A DNA stretch of 64,000 nt from Lewinellaceae bacterium (GTDB lineage Bacteria; Bacteroidota; Bacteroidia; Chitinophagales; Saprospiraceae). Shown here in pieces: positions 17,866 to 26,064 of the stretch. Position numbers and translations under genes: made by a program. The stretch is from the NCBI GenBank assembly GCA_016719605.1, contig JADJYW010000003.1, positions 502,466 through 566,465 of the forward strand, read 5' to 3'. The notes under the pieces were generated by a model that saw only the letters and a list, made by a program, of their open reading frames with translations, was not told the DNA's origin and made no database searches. Every line of letters begins with the position of its first letter. The stretch's first letter is position 1.

Positions 17866-18696
17866 TTATATCTGCGGGAAACCATCGGGTAGTTTCCCAT
17901 AAACGGTGCGATACGCGCGGACTTCCGGCGGAGGCAATTTGTACTTCGCTGATTCGTATTCTTCCCGGTACACCTCATCCAATTTTTCCTGAAATCGTGC
18001 AACGTCGGCTTTGTTGCGTTCAGCTTCCAGTTGTTGCTCCATCGCTTTCGCTGCGTCGTAGTGAGCAGGATCATCCGCCGGCTCGTCTTTCCGCAGGCCG
18101 TTCAGATCAAGCAGCATGGTGCGCGGGAACGAATACTCCCAATCCAGGCCGATAGCCTTCATGCGGCGAAACAGCAGATCAAAAACCGGAGTTGTATCCG
18201 CCCGGTCAAACGAGAACGCCCCGGCGCAGTAAAAATCCATGTAGTCATAAGTAATCGAATCGGATGGAAAGTGTTCGTTCAGGAAATCCGCAATAAATCC
18301 GCCACTGCCTCGAAACGAACCGAGATGGTACTCTAGGCCATCCGCATCGAAAACCGAATGGTTGTTGGAAAAAATCAACCAGGTACAGTCGCCAAGCAAT
18401 TCGAGCAATTCGTCCATTGGGTTGCCTGCATCAGGCGGGTCGGTCGTAAAATCCGCCAGTTGCGGCTCTGGCCGTTCCGACGTTTGAGCATCCTTTTTGC
18501 CCCACCCGCGCAAATTTTCGTGAAGCCGCATGGACTGCTCATACTTTTGCTGAGCAGTCGGATGAAATATCAGGCGCAGGGGGCTCTCGGCCCAACCTTT
18601 CGGTGCAAGCCCGCGCATGATCTCCGCCGGTTGGTCGAACAAGGATTGGAGCACTGAAATGCAGGCTTGTTCGGAAGCAGGTGGACGTTCTGACAT
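17866..18696 (-). CDS. Uncharacterised 276-residue protein inside the cas operon
   Basis: I do not recognise the family. There is no signal peptide or membrane segment, so it should be cytoplasmic. Notable segments are PAEIMRGLAPKGWAESPLRL, LLGDCTWLIFSNNHSVFDADG, YHLGSFRGSGGFIADFLNEHF and YDYMDFYCAGAFSFDRAD. A charged, helix-prone C-terminus follows (AMEQQLEAERNKADVARFQE, EVRAYRTVYGKLPDGFP). It lies between cas3 and cas4 on the same strand, 22 bp after a 57-codon gene that itself follows cas3 by 18 bp. This spacing says it is co-transcribed with the interference genes. It could be a CRISPR accessory protein or an unrelated conserved pair that inserted here. Confidence 0.7.
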   Translation of the reverse strand: MSERPPASEQACISVLQSLFDQPAEIMRGLAPKGWAESPLRLIFHPTAQQKYEQSMRLHENLRGWGKKDAQTSERPEPQLADFTTDPPDAGNPMDELLELLGDCTWLIFSNNHSVFDADGLEYHLGSFRGSGGFIADFLNEHFPSDSITYDYMDFYCAGAFSFDRADTTPVFDLLFRRMKAIGLDWEYSFPRTMLLDLNGLRKDEPADDPAHYDAAKAMEQQLEAERNKADVARFQEKLDEVYREEYESAKYKLPPPEVRAYRTVYGKLPDGFPQI

Positions 18697-18718
18697 TGTG
18701 CAGTGGTTTATTGATTCG

Positions 18719-18892
18719 TCAAGACGGTTTTTGGAGTTTATAGGGCTGTATCATTTCGCACACCAGTTCTTTGGGCTCAACGAGGTACGGATCAAGCATG
18801 CCCATGACCCAAAAATGCGGTGGGTTTATACGCCAACAGGCGACGATGGCGGCTTCGATGTCGGAGAGGAGGTGGGTGAGGTAGGGGGACAT
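18719..18892 (-). CDS. 57-residue protein after cas3, unrecognised
   Basis: The minus-strand ORF from ATG at 18892 to TGA at 18719 reads MSPYLTHLLSDIEAAIVACW, then RINPPHFWVMGMLDPYLVEP and a short basic tail. It is helix-prone and cytoplasmic. It starts 18 bp after the cas3 stop and ends 22 bp before the 276-residue gene. The tight spacing and uniform codon usage support a real gene. No family is recognised; the pairing with the 276-residue protein suggests the two work together. Confidence 0.6.
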   Translation of the reverse strand: MSPYLTHLLSDIEAAIVACWRINPPHFWVMGMLDPYLVEPKELVCEMIQPYKLQKPS

Positions 18893-18910
18893 GGGAATAG
18901 ATTTATTGTT

Positions 18911-21196
18911 TTACAAAAACTTCGCGCTGCCAGCCTTTGCCTGTTTTGAGTATTCAAATAGAGGTGTGTATTCAAGGTTAGTAGCAATCAAGATATCAAG
19001 TTTTTGATCTTTAATAATATACCCTTTTATTTCATACCAATACACAGAAACCAACAATTGGCTTGCTCGAATAAAATCGCCTTCCGCTTTAAACTCCAAA
19101 TAGTCCGACAGCAGGTTTTGGCAAAGCACTTCGACTTTCATGTTGTCGCTTTCAATGACCTCTTCTACCCAACCTTGCCAATGCCCGGCGATGAGGTTTT
19201 CAAAAAAACCGTTGATGGTGGAGTTGTGGAAGCCTTTATCAAAGTCGGCCTGCTGTGTCTCGTTGTAGCCATTTTCGTACACCTGATTGCAAGCTGCAAC
19301 CAAATCTGCTTCCGAAAGGTGTTGCCTGTCCAAGGTCTTCAACACCTGCCAAGTTTTATCCATCACTTCCCGGTCATAAATTTTCTCCACGCTTCCCATG
19401 ATGTTCTCGAAGAGAAAGACTGGCGCGACTTGTTTGTTTCCCGCCCGATTGACCCGCCCGAACCGTTGAATTAGTGCATCAATCGGCGCATTCTCTATAA
19501 AAGCCACATCGTAATCAATATCCAGACTCACCTCGACCGCTTGAGTGGCTATCAGCAATTGAGGGCGTTTGGCAAGTTCTTCATTTGTTATGGCCTCTTC
19601 TATTTCATTGCGGTCAAGGCGGTGAAATCCGCCGTGCAGCATCATCTTAAAGCCGGAAAACCGAATTTGTCCGAATAGGTGTTGACAGGTTTTCACGTTG
19701 TTCACGATGACCAACACGCTTTTCTTTTCTTCCAGCAAATCCTCAATGTCTTTGACCGCATCGCTGACCGACTTTCCCGACTGGCAAAAAAGTTGATGTC
19801 GTTTTTGGTCAAGCACGGCGCGGTCGGATGGTTCGCTTTCATCGGGTGCGTACAGTTTCGAGCGGTCGCCACCGAAGACTTCGTTGACAATCAAATCCTG
19901 CAAAAAACACGGGATTGTTGCCGACATGAAAAAAATGTGCGCGTTGAACTGTGGCGACTTCAACCACTTTACCGTCGCCAGAAGCAGGCCAGTCAATAAG
20001 GCATCGTAAGCATGAAACTCGTCAATCACCACACAGGCTTCTCGGAAATCGAACAGGCCCATTTCCCAGCCTTTACCCATGAGGGCGTGTTTCAGCACTT
20101 GGTGCGGCGTGGCGATTTTTACCGGATAAAACAGTTCTTTCGACGAGGAGCGCATCGAGCGGGCTTGGTCGGCATTTTTGGCGTGGCGCTCGCGGGCAGT
20201 TTTTCCTTCAAAATTATCTGCCTCGTTTTCAAGTCTTTCATAAAAGAAGTCGAGCGTCTTAGAGTGCAGTGCCGTCACTCGTTCGGGGCCAAAAATTTTC
20301 TCCAAACGCCGCGTCATCGCGTTGATGCTCGCCGTGTACGGCAACAGGTAGAACAGGCGGGCGTTCTCCCGCTGGTTGGAAGTCACCCAGCAAAGCGCGG
20401 CTTCGGTTTTACCCGAACCTGTCGGCGCGTAGAGTAGCACGTCGCCCCGCACGTCAAGCAGCTTGCGCTGAAAAGCCCGGAACTCATGTTGCTTTGGTTT
20501 AAAATCTTTCGGCGACAGCAACTTCCAATCCGGCAAATCCTCGTGACGCAGACCTGAGCCGATGTGGTCGGAAGCAATGAGCAAGGCGCGTGCTTGTGCC
20601 AGTCGCAGGCGACGGGCCGGCTCCGGGGCCATGCGTTTCTGCCGGGACTTGTCCAACAATTGCAGCATGACCGGTGGAATGAGCACTTCCGACAGGGATT
20701 CTGAGATGCTGTTTTTTATGGGGAAAGCCGTTTTAAAATGCTCGTTCCAAATTTTCAAAAACGCCGGCATCTGACCCAGCAGCAACAAATCGCGCGGGAT
20801 GTGTTCGTCCGCTAAATCGCCAGGCAAGCCTTCGCTCAACCTTCCGCGCAGATTTTCCGCACGGTCGTACATCACGCCTTTGTGGTGGGTAGCGATGGCG
20901 AAAAGATGCTCCTCGCTCAACCCTTCCAGAAATGCTACGCAAATCCACAACGACACTACTTCATGCCGGATAGCCACCACATTGCTGTTTGCCCGGAGGT
21001 TAGTTTGGAAGTCCCGATGCGCCTTCCCGATGTCGTGCAGCACCGCGCACTCACGGATGATGCGCAGCCAATCCGCCTTTTCTTCGGGTGGAAACGACAG
21101 CCGGGACAGCAAATTCTCCGCACCCCGCACGACGTGCTCGGTATGCTCATGTAGCAACAGGCCGTTGCTTTTAGCTAAAAACGTAAAAGGATTCAT
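18911..21196 (-). CDS. cas3: CRISPR-associated helicase-nuclease Cas3 (type I-B)
   Basis: This 761-residue protein has both Cas3 activities. The N-terminal HD nuclease has LLLHEHTEHVVRGAENLL and AVLHDIGKAHRDF (His54-Asp55) and IRHEVVSLWI. The helicase has Walker A YAPTGSGKTEAALCW, the DEAD-box variant VVIDEFHAYDA, FFMSATIPCFL, VNNVKTCQHLFGQI and the motif VI region IQRFGRVNRAGNK. Cas3 is recruited by Cascade to degrade target DNA. It lies 6 bp after cas5 on the minus strand. Its length and domain order are normal for a type I-B HD-helicase fusion. Confidence 0.95.
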   Translation of the reverse strand: MNPFTFLAKSNGLLLHEHTEHVVRGAENLLSRLSFPPEEKADWLRIIRECAVLHDIGKAHRDFQTNLRANSNVVAIRHEVVSLWICVAFLEGLSEEHLFAIATHHKGVMYDRAENLRGRLSEGLPGDLADEHIPRDLLLLGQMPAFLKIWNEHFKTAFPIKNSISESLSEVLIPPVMLQLLDKSRQKRMAPEPARRLRLAQARALLIASDHIGSGLRHEDLPDWKLLSPKDFKPKQHEFRAFQRKLLDVRGDVLLYAPTGSGKTEAALCWVTSNQRENARLFYLLPYTASINAMTRRLEKIFGPERVTALHSKTLDFFYERLENEADNFEGKTARERHAKNADQARSMRSSSKELFYPVKIATPHQVLKHALMGKGWEMGLFDFREACVVIDEFHAYDALLTGLLLATVKWLKSPQFNAHIFFMSATIPCFLQDLIVNEVFGGDRSKLYAPDESEPSDRAVLDQKRHQLFCQSGKSVSDAVKDIEDLLEEKKSVLVIVNNVKTCQHLFGQIRFSGFKMMLHGGFHRLDRNEIEEAITNEELAKRPQLLIATQAVEVSLDIDYDVAFIENAPIDALIQRFGRVNRAGNKQVAPVFLFENIMGSVEKIYDREVMDKTWQVLKTLDRQHLSEADLVAACNQVYENGYNETQQADFDKGFHNSTINGFFENLIAGHWQGWVEEVIESDNMKVEVLCQNLLSDYLEFKAEGDFIRASQLLVSVYWYEIKGYIIKDQKLDILIATNLEYTPLFEYSKQAKAGSAKFL

Positions 21197-21202
21197 GGCA
21201 AA

Positions 21203-21877
21203 TCAGGCCCATTGGTGGAGATAAAAAGATTCATTCTCAGCCGTTCGGAAAAGGTTATCAAAGACTATTGGCACTTCGTTGTCTGCTGGCACGGCCAGAA
21301 AGATGCGCGACTGTGTAGCCGTCCTGCCGCTACCGACAATGTCGTTTTCGCGGTAGGCTTCCGCTAATTGCACCAATTGCCCAGCCATTCGGAGTTGTGG
21401 GCGAAAAGGCAGCATACAGCCGCCGATGCTGGCTTCTGTGACCGGCTGGACTTCCACTTGCCGAATGCTTTTTCTGTCAATTTCCAGCAAATCCTGCGAA
21501 CGGCCCAACGCAGGCGTGCCAATCGGGAACCGGAAGAAATCTTCCCAGTCCAAGCGGTCGAGCCAGACCGTCAGGCGCGGATTGACATGAAACTCTCGGG
21601 GGTAAGCATCCGTGCCTTTGGAGTGCGCCTTTACCCGCTTGCCGTCGAATTCCAGCCGATGCCGGGTTTCGATATCTTCGGCACTTGTGTCGATCTGATA
21701 GCGGAATCCCAACCGTACTTCCTCCGGCTCGACGGGTCGCCCCACACAACAGCCGACCAGTCCCAGCACCAGCGAATAGGAGGGCACGGGCAGGCAAATG
21801 GCATTACCCGATAGCACGAATGGCATTCGGGGCGTGGCTGTCCAGCCTCGAAACCGGATTTCGAGGAGCGTTTTCAT
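21203..21877 (-). CDS. cas5: Cascade subunit Cas5 (type I-B, Cas5t/Cst-like)
   Basis: This is a 224-residue RAMP-fold protein. The N-terminus MKTLLEIRFRGWTATPRMPF is the first strand and loop of Cas5. It is followed by NAICLPVPSYSLVLGLVGCC, the conserved hydrophobic helix, and DRLDWEDFFRFPIGTPALGR. Cas5 binds the 5' handle of the crRNA and caps the Cas7 backbone. Its start overlaps the cas7 stop by 4 bp (21874-21877) and cas3 begins 6 bp after its stop. The divergent sequence makes the exact subfamily tentative, but context leaves little doubt about the role. Confidence 0.9.
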   Translation of the reverse strand: MKTLLEIRFRGWTATPRMPFVLSGNAICLPVPSYSLVLGLVGCCVGRPVEPEEVRLGFRYQIDTSAEDIETRHRLEFDGKRVKAHSKGTDAYPREFHVNPRLTVWLDRLDWEDFFRFPIGTPALGRSQDLLEIDRKSIRQVEVQPVTEASIGGCMLPFRPQLRMAGQLVQLAEAYRENDIVGSGRTATQSRIFLAVPADNEVPIVFDNLFRTAENESFYLHQWA

Positions 21878-22902
21878 ACTTTGAGGTGTGCTTCGGTGAA
21901 TTGTTTAACGATGCCCGCAGGGGTGTCCACCACGAACACATTTGGGTCGAGATTTCTGATGTCAGCCTCGTTCTCGAGGTAGCCAGTGCGGATTCCGATA
22001 TAGATTTTGCCTGCCAGTTTTGCGGCGTAGTCTTGGGCGATTTCCTGCAAAGTGGCAAGGTTCAGTGCCGGTTTTTCACCCTTGCCCTCGAAGAGATTGT
22101 TGAAAACCGGGTTGGCGCTTTCCATGCCGGCGAGTATCAGCACTTTGGGCGCTACGTCAGCACCGAATGCGGCCTGCTTTGCACCGCCGCGTAGCATGGC
22201 TAAGCCTTTAAGCAGACCGGCAGCGCGTTGTTTGCGGAGGGTGTCAGCGTTTTTATGGGTGTAGCGCGGGAAGTTTTTGTAGATGATTTTGGAGTCAAGA
22301 TTGGCTCCTTGCGCTTCGACAAGTGCTTTCTCCAACTCTACATGGCTGCCCATGTTGTCGTATACGCCGAGGCGGTAGTATTCGAGGTTGAAAAAGCCTT
22401 CCAGATGGGCGGAATAGAAGCGCGTCGAATACGGGAGAGGTGTTCCTTCTTTGAGATGCACGAATGCCTCGTCCACGTTCAGTGTTCGCTTTCCGGGGAT
22501 ACCTTTGAGGATAGAGGTTTTCATTGGAGAAGTGCGCTGCACGCTTTCTTCGTTGCTCGCCCCACTGCGCATATACCCGAACAGGTCATCTTCCGGGTAA
22601 TCAATCGGGTTGAGTTTGGTGGCGATTTTATTGGTTGAGCCTTTACCCTCGGATTGACCAATTGCCACTAAATCGCTGGGTGTCCAGCCATTTTCCTCGT
22701 TGGAGGTGTTGCGGAGCCAGCGTCGCCAATCTTGCGCCGAGACGTAGGGGACTTCCTCGCGCTTGCCTCCCGCACCGCTTTCAAAGAAAGTTTTGGGGAT
22801 AACTTTGTTGCGATCTTCGCCGCTGCCGAGGCCCGCGCCGTTGAGGAATGCTGCCCGCGCGTCAATTAGCAGACTGCCTGTGATGTTGTTTAGCGTTGCC
22901 AT
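21874..22902 (-). CDS. cas7: Cascade backbone subunit Cas7 (Cst2/DevR-like)
   Basis: This 342-residue protein starts MATLNNITGSLLIDARAAFL, the typical Cst2/DevR opening, and has VPYVSAQDWRRWLRNTSNE, GYMRSGASNEESVQRTSPMK and FFNLEYYRLGVYDNMGS. The C-terminal part holds LRKQRAAGLLKGLAMLRGGA and APKVLILAGMESANP. Cas7 subunits line the crRNA spacer in Cascade. It sits 13 bp after cas8 and overlaps cas5 by 4 bp. It is the strongest marker for assigning this locus to the Cst-type I-B subgroup. Confidence 0.94.
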   Translation of the reverse strand: MATLNNITGSLLIDARAAFLNGAGLGSGEDRNKVIPKTFFESGAGGKREEVPYVSAQDWRRWLRNTSNEENGWTPSDLVAIGQSEGKGSTNKIATKLNPIDYPEDDLFGYMRSGASNEESVQRTSPMKTSILKGIPGKRTLNVDEAFVHLKEGTPLPYSTRFYSAHLEGFFNLEYYRLGVYDNMGSHVELEKALVEAQGANLDSKIIYKNFPRYTHKNADTLRKQRAAGLLKGLAMLRGGAKQAAFGADVAPKVLILAGMESANPVFNNLFEGKGEKPALNLATLQEIAQDYAAKLAGKIYIGIRTGYLENEADIRNLDPNVFVVDTPAGIVKQFTEAHLKV

Positions 22903-22915
22903 AAAAATTTGATTT

Positions 22916-24865
22916 TTAAATTGTTAGAGAAGGTTGAAGTTGTATTTTGCGAGAAAGAGAAAACTCTACAGCAAAGCGGGCAAAGCCCGCATTGAAATAG
23001 CCAGCATCGTTATAGCAGAGGGTTTCCTCGAACTGGTCAATCTCTGGGCGCGCTTGCTCCCTCTCTGCGTAGAAGGCTCGCATTCGCTCAAAAGCTTCAG
23101 TTAGCCAGCGCTGAAATGCACCGAGATGTTGCGGGAAAGGTGCCAGAACGTGCTTATGGAACTTTCGCCGGTCGCCCGCATACTTTTCATCATAGTAGTT
23201 CAGATAGAACTCCGAAAAGGCATCCAGCCGTACGAGCCAAGGCGAGGTCTCGGTATCTGGCAGCGAGGTTTCGGGGATTGGCAAAATCTGTGGTTTAGCG
23301 AAATAGACGCGCAGAAGGAAGTTCAGGCCGTAGTTGATGAGTTGGCTGTTGCGTGCGAACAACGCGGCCACTTGGGGCAAACTGATTTGCGCCGCCTGAC
23401 GCACGAAGAGATTTTGCAGCGAAAAATTCTGGTAATTCTGAGCGTCTTTCAATTGTCTGCTGCCGCTTCTACCTGCTTTTGCTTCATCCATTTCGAGCAA
23501 TCGAATGATGAAAGAGCAAGCCCGACCCGCGTTGATTTGAGAAAAGTCAAATAATGGCTGCACCGTTTCGACAACTTCCCATTGTCCTTTTTTCTGAAAA
23601 TAGAAATGCACCTTTTTGAACATCCCGGTGGTTGAACTGCTGATGGGTAGCGCGTCGGGGTAATCGAGAATGTCAAGGTGGTGCGCCAATGACCATTCGC
23701 CTCGTTCGGATGCTTGTACCACCACTTTTTGGAAAAAATGGGGATACTCGTCTTGATTCCAAGCATCAGTCTTAGCCAGCAATTTTTCCTCGGCCTTGGA
23801 CAGTACCGTGCGAGCAATCAGCCCAGCGAGGTAGCGGGCGTATTCGAGGTGTTTGTCGCGTCCAATCAGACGCTGATATTCTTCGAAGAATGGAATACCG
23901 ACACCATCGAAGTCTTTTTTAGGATAAAGGCCCCAATAGTCCAAGCCATTTTGGAGGTTGTCCAAGAAGATCGCGGCGTTGGTTTGCAGCATTCTTTCCA
24001 AATCGGGGCGGCAGTCAGTCTTCTTGTACAGCCGGAACACCTTTTTGAATACACCGCTCGGAATGCGGTCAATCTCACAACTCGCGCCTGTACCGGAGTT
24101 GGTAAAACTCCAAAAGTTGATGTCGGTGTAGCGGTCGCCGTAGGTGTAGTATTTTTTATCGTATTGTCGGATAGCACGGAGCAGGTAATGCCCTTTGTTG
24201 TATTCCTTGATGTTCTCAATAGTTTGCCCGGCGGCTTTCACCTCTGCGCGATTGAGCACCAGTTCCACATTTTCCTGAATGAAGTCTCGTGCGATTTCTT
24301 CGTTGACAGAGTCGAAAAGCAGCACACCACCTTTGTAAAGGATAGCGGAAAATGGAAGGAACTGCATCACCACTAAGCAAAGCGGGTGAATTCGAATGTC
24401 GAACTTCGCTTGCGGGAGCGCCTGAGCATCTGACCCCAGCCCATCAATAAGCGGAAACCAGCAGCGGTTGATGCTGCGGTCTTTTTTCAGAACATCTTTC
24501 TCCGGAAAGCCCTTCGCCAGTAGTGTTTGTGTATAAAACTCAGAAAAGGGCGTAGTGAACCGCAGCCCAGAGAGCTCGCATTGGAAAGGCCCTTCGGTTT
24601 CCACATGGTCGAGGATGCGCGTCAGGAGGCCGCTATAAATCGTTTCGCCTTGGTCTGCGTCTTGGTGCAGCGGGCCATTCTTGGTAAAAAGCATGGTGTA
24701 GCATTTCATCCGTTTGAAAAGATGTGGCATATCGCGCTGCGACAATTGCCCCCGTAACACCTCGGTGCTGATGTCTTGAACACTGCCTAACCCTGCCAAT
24801 GCCTCGACCGTAAGGAGGGCATTGTTGAGCATGGCATTACCAGTATAGGAGTTGAATATTGTCAT
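22916..24865 (-). CDS. cas8b: Cascade large subunit Cas8 (Cst1-like, type I-B)
   Basis: This is a 649-residue protein with the Cst1-type start MTIFNSYTGNAMLNNALLTV followed by EALAGLG. It lacks obvious nuclease motifs, as expected for a large subunit that recognises the PAM. Other segments include GLLTRILDHVETEGPFQCEL and FTNSGTGASCEIDRIPSGVF. It is longer than I would expect for Cst1. Preceding it is a G-rich leader with the hexamer-like AATCTTTGCG, which resembles the sequence ahead of cas6. The start at 24865 is 33 bp downstream of that motif. Confidence 0.88.
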   Translation of the reverse strand: MTIFNSYTGNAMLNNALLTVEALAGLGSVQDISTEVLRGQLSQRDMPHLFKRMKCYTMLFTKNGPLHQDADQGETIYSGLLTRILDHVETEGPFQCELSGLRFTTPFSEFYTQTLLAKGFPEKDVLKKDRSINRCWFPLIDGLGSDAQALPQAKFDIRIHPLCLVVMQFLPFSAILYKGGVLLFDSVNEEIARDFIQENVELVLNRAEVKAAGQTIENIKEYNKGHYLLRAIRQYDKKYYTYGDRYTDINFWSFTNSGTGASCEIDRIPSGVFKKVFRLYKKTDCRPDLERMLQTNAAIFLDNLQNGLDYWGLYPKKDFDGVGIPFFEEYQRLIGRDKHLEYARYLAGLIARTVLSKAEEKLLAKTDAWNQDEYPHFFQKVVVQASERGEWSLAHHLDILDYPDALPISSSTTGMFKKVHFYFQKKGQWEVVETVQPLFDFSQINAGRACSFIIRLLEMDEAKAGRSGSRQLKDAQNYQNFSLQNLFVRQAAQISLPQVAALFARNSQLINYGLNFLLRVYFAKPQILPIPETSLPDTETSPWLVRLDAFSEFYLNYYDEKYAGDRRKFHKHVLAPFPQHLGAFQRWLTEAFERMRAFYAEREQARPEIDQFEETLCYNDAGYFNAGFARFAVEFSLSRKIQLQPSLTI

Positions 24866-24898
24866 AATTTGTAAATTTCAATTTTGAAGTTTTTTTTT

Positions 24899-24964
24899 CG
24901 CAAAGATTCCCCCCACCCTTCCGAACCCACTTCCCCACCCCTCCCAAATCCTCAAAAAATTTTC
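24899..24964 (-). promoter_or_regulatory. G-rich upstream module of cas8 (copy 2 of a shared module)
   Basis: On the minus strand this reads GAAAATTTTTTGAGG, a G-rich stretch with GGTTCGGAAGGG, then AATCTTTGCG. A similar module, in the same order, lies before cas6 at 25869-25932. The final AATCTTTG is a near match to the TAnnTTTG promoter box. Confidence 0.5.
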
Positions 24965-25820
24965 ATCCCCTCGGCTCGCCCGCATCCCCAGGCCTTCCAG
25001 GTTTTGCAAATCTGGAAGGCCTATCCACCCCCGCAGACCCCACCTCCCCGCACCCGAACCCTTCCGCGTTATGCCTCCCCCACCCTGCCAGCAAGCCGAT
25101 TTCAAGCAATTCCCGGGGCGCGTCCAGTTCAAAATCAAACATCCAGCCTTTTACCTTGGTCTGGGCTTTCGTATCGCTTTTAATCTTGATCAGTTTGGAG
25201 CGCGGCTCCCGGTCGAGCGCTACGCGGTAGGCGAAGCGGTCGGTGTCCCACCAGGCGGGTGGCTCGGCGCCGGTAGCGGCGCGGTATTTTTCCAGCAGGT
25301 TGAGCATAAGCAGGCGCCCGAAGTCGGGGTCGTCGGGAGCGAGGTATTCGTCGGGCTGGTCGTCGGGGCGTTTGCGCGCTACCACTACAGGCGACAGCGC
25401 CCGCACGCGCAACGGTTCTGTACCCTCGGGCAGGCACAGGGGCCGCATTTCCACGGTTTGCACGGCTAAGCGCGCCTGACTTTCGCGGTCGCCGAGCCGG
25501 AACTGCCGCCCCGCGAACAGTCCGCGTACGAATTCCTCCGCCGTGCGGTCTACATAAAACCCGATAACGAAGGAAATTTCCCGTGACTGCACGTGTAGCC
25601 GGTCGCCCTCGATCCGGAATTTGGGGACACGCAACTGCGAGAAACAGAACAATTTGAACGACTTGCGTCCCGTCGTGTATCCGTGTCCGTGCAGGAAAGC
25701 AGCGTACCCGGCATCGGCGTTTTGCAGCACGCCATATATCCAGGCTGAGAGTTCGTACTGGTAGTTGACCGGCAACACGGGGTGCTCATCGAGGCAGCAG
25801 AGAGTAATTTTGAATTGCAT
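24963..25820 (-). CDS. cas6: CRISPR RNA endonuclease Cas6, C-terminus extended by a repeat
   Basis: The start at 25820 (MQFKITLCCLDEHPVLPVNY) gives a 285-residue Cas6. The N-terminal ferredoxin-like domain has YELSAWIYGVLQNADAGYAA and FLHGHGYTTGRKSFKLFCFS, with a likely catalytic His. The C-terminal glycine-rich loop GLLAGWGRHNAEGFGCGEV is characteristic of the family. Cas6 cuts the array transcript within repeats. After the glycine-rich loop the frame runs through a REP-like palindrome (24990-25022) and adds a tail of about 20 residues containing RPSRFAKPGRPG. The family normally ends soon after the loop, so this tail is probably a by-product of the insertion. It is the first Cas gene of the operon. 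Confidence 0.9.
   Translation of the reverse strand: MQFKITLCCLDEHPVLPVNYQYELSAWIYGVLQNADAGYAAFLHGHGYTTGRKSFKLFCFSQLRVPKFRIEGDRLHVQSREISFVIGFYVDRTAEEFVRGLFAGRQFRLGDRESQARLAVQTVEMRPLCLPEGTEPLRVRALSPVVVARKRPDDQPDEYLAPDDPDFGRLLMLNLLEKYRAATGAEPPAWWDTDRFAYRVALDREPRSKLIKIKSDTKAQTKVKGWMFDFELDAPRELLEIGLLAGWGRHNAEGFGCGEVGSAGVDRPSRFAKPGRPGDAGEPRG
24990..25022. repeat. REP-like palindrome, copy B (3' end of cas6)
   Basis: AGGCCTTCCAGGTTT pairs with AAATCTGGAAGGCCT with one mismatch. It lies inside the last codons of cas6, read in frame. Confidence 0.75.
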
Positions 25821-25868
25821 CGGATTTATTGATGATGAACGGAATGTTGCGTGTGCTTTTTCTCCGGA

Positions 25869-25932
25869 CAAAGGTTTTTCCTCCCCTGCCGAACCTATTT
25901 CCCTACCCCCCCCTTTCCCAAAAAATATTTTC
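25869..25932 (-). promoter_or_regulatory. G-rich upstream module of cas6 (copy 1)
   Basis: On the minus strand this reads GAAAATATTTTTTGGG, a G-rich stretch with GGTTCGGCAGGGG, then AAACCTTTGTCC. It aligns with the module before cas8. It ends 48 bp before the cas6 start and may hold its promoter. Confidence 0.5.
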
Positions 25933-25988
25933 GGGGCAATCTGGGAAGGTTCGAATGCGGGTGCCCGAATTTCCCGCTCGGCGCGGTC

Positions 25989-26021
25989 AGACCTTCCAGG
26001 TTTTTAAAACCTGGAAGGTCT
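25989..26021. repeat. REP-like palindrome, copy C (downstream of the RAYT gene)
   Basis: AGACCTTCCAGGTTT and AAACCTGGAAGGTCT flank a three-base centre. It starts 44 bp after the RAYT stop codon. Confidence 0.85.
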
Positions 26022-26064
26022 TCTATATCCTCGAACAGTAGCCGGTTTTTAAAGCCTGACTGGC

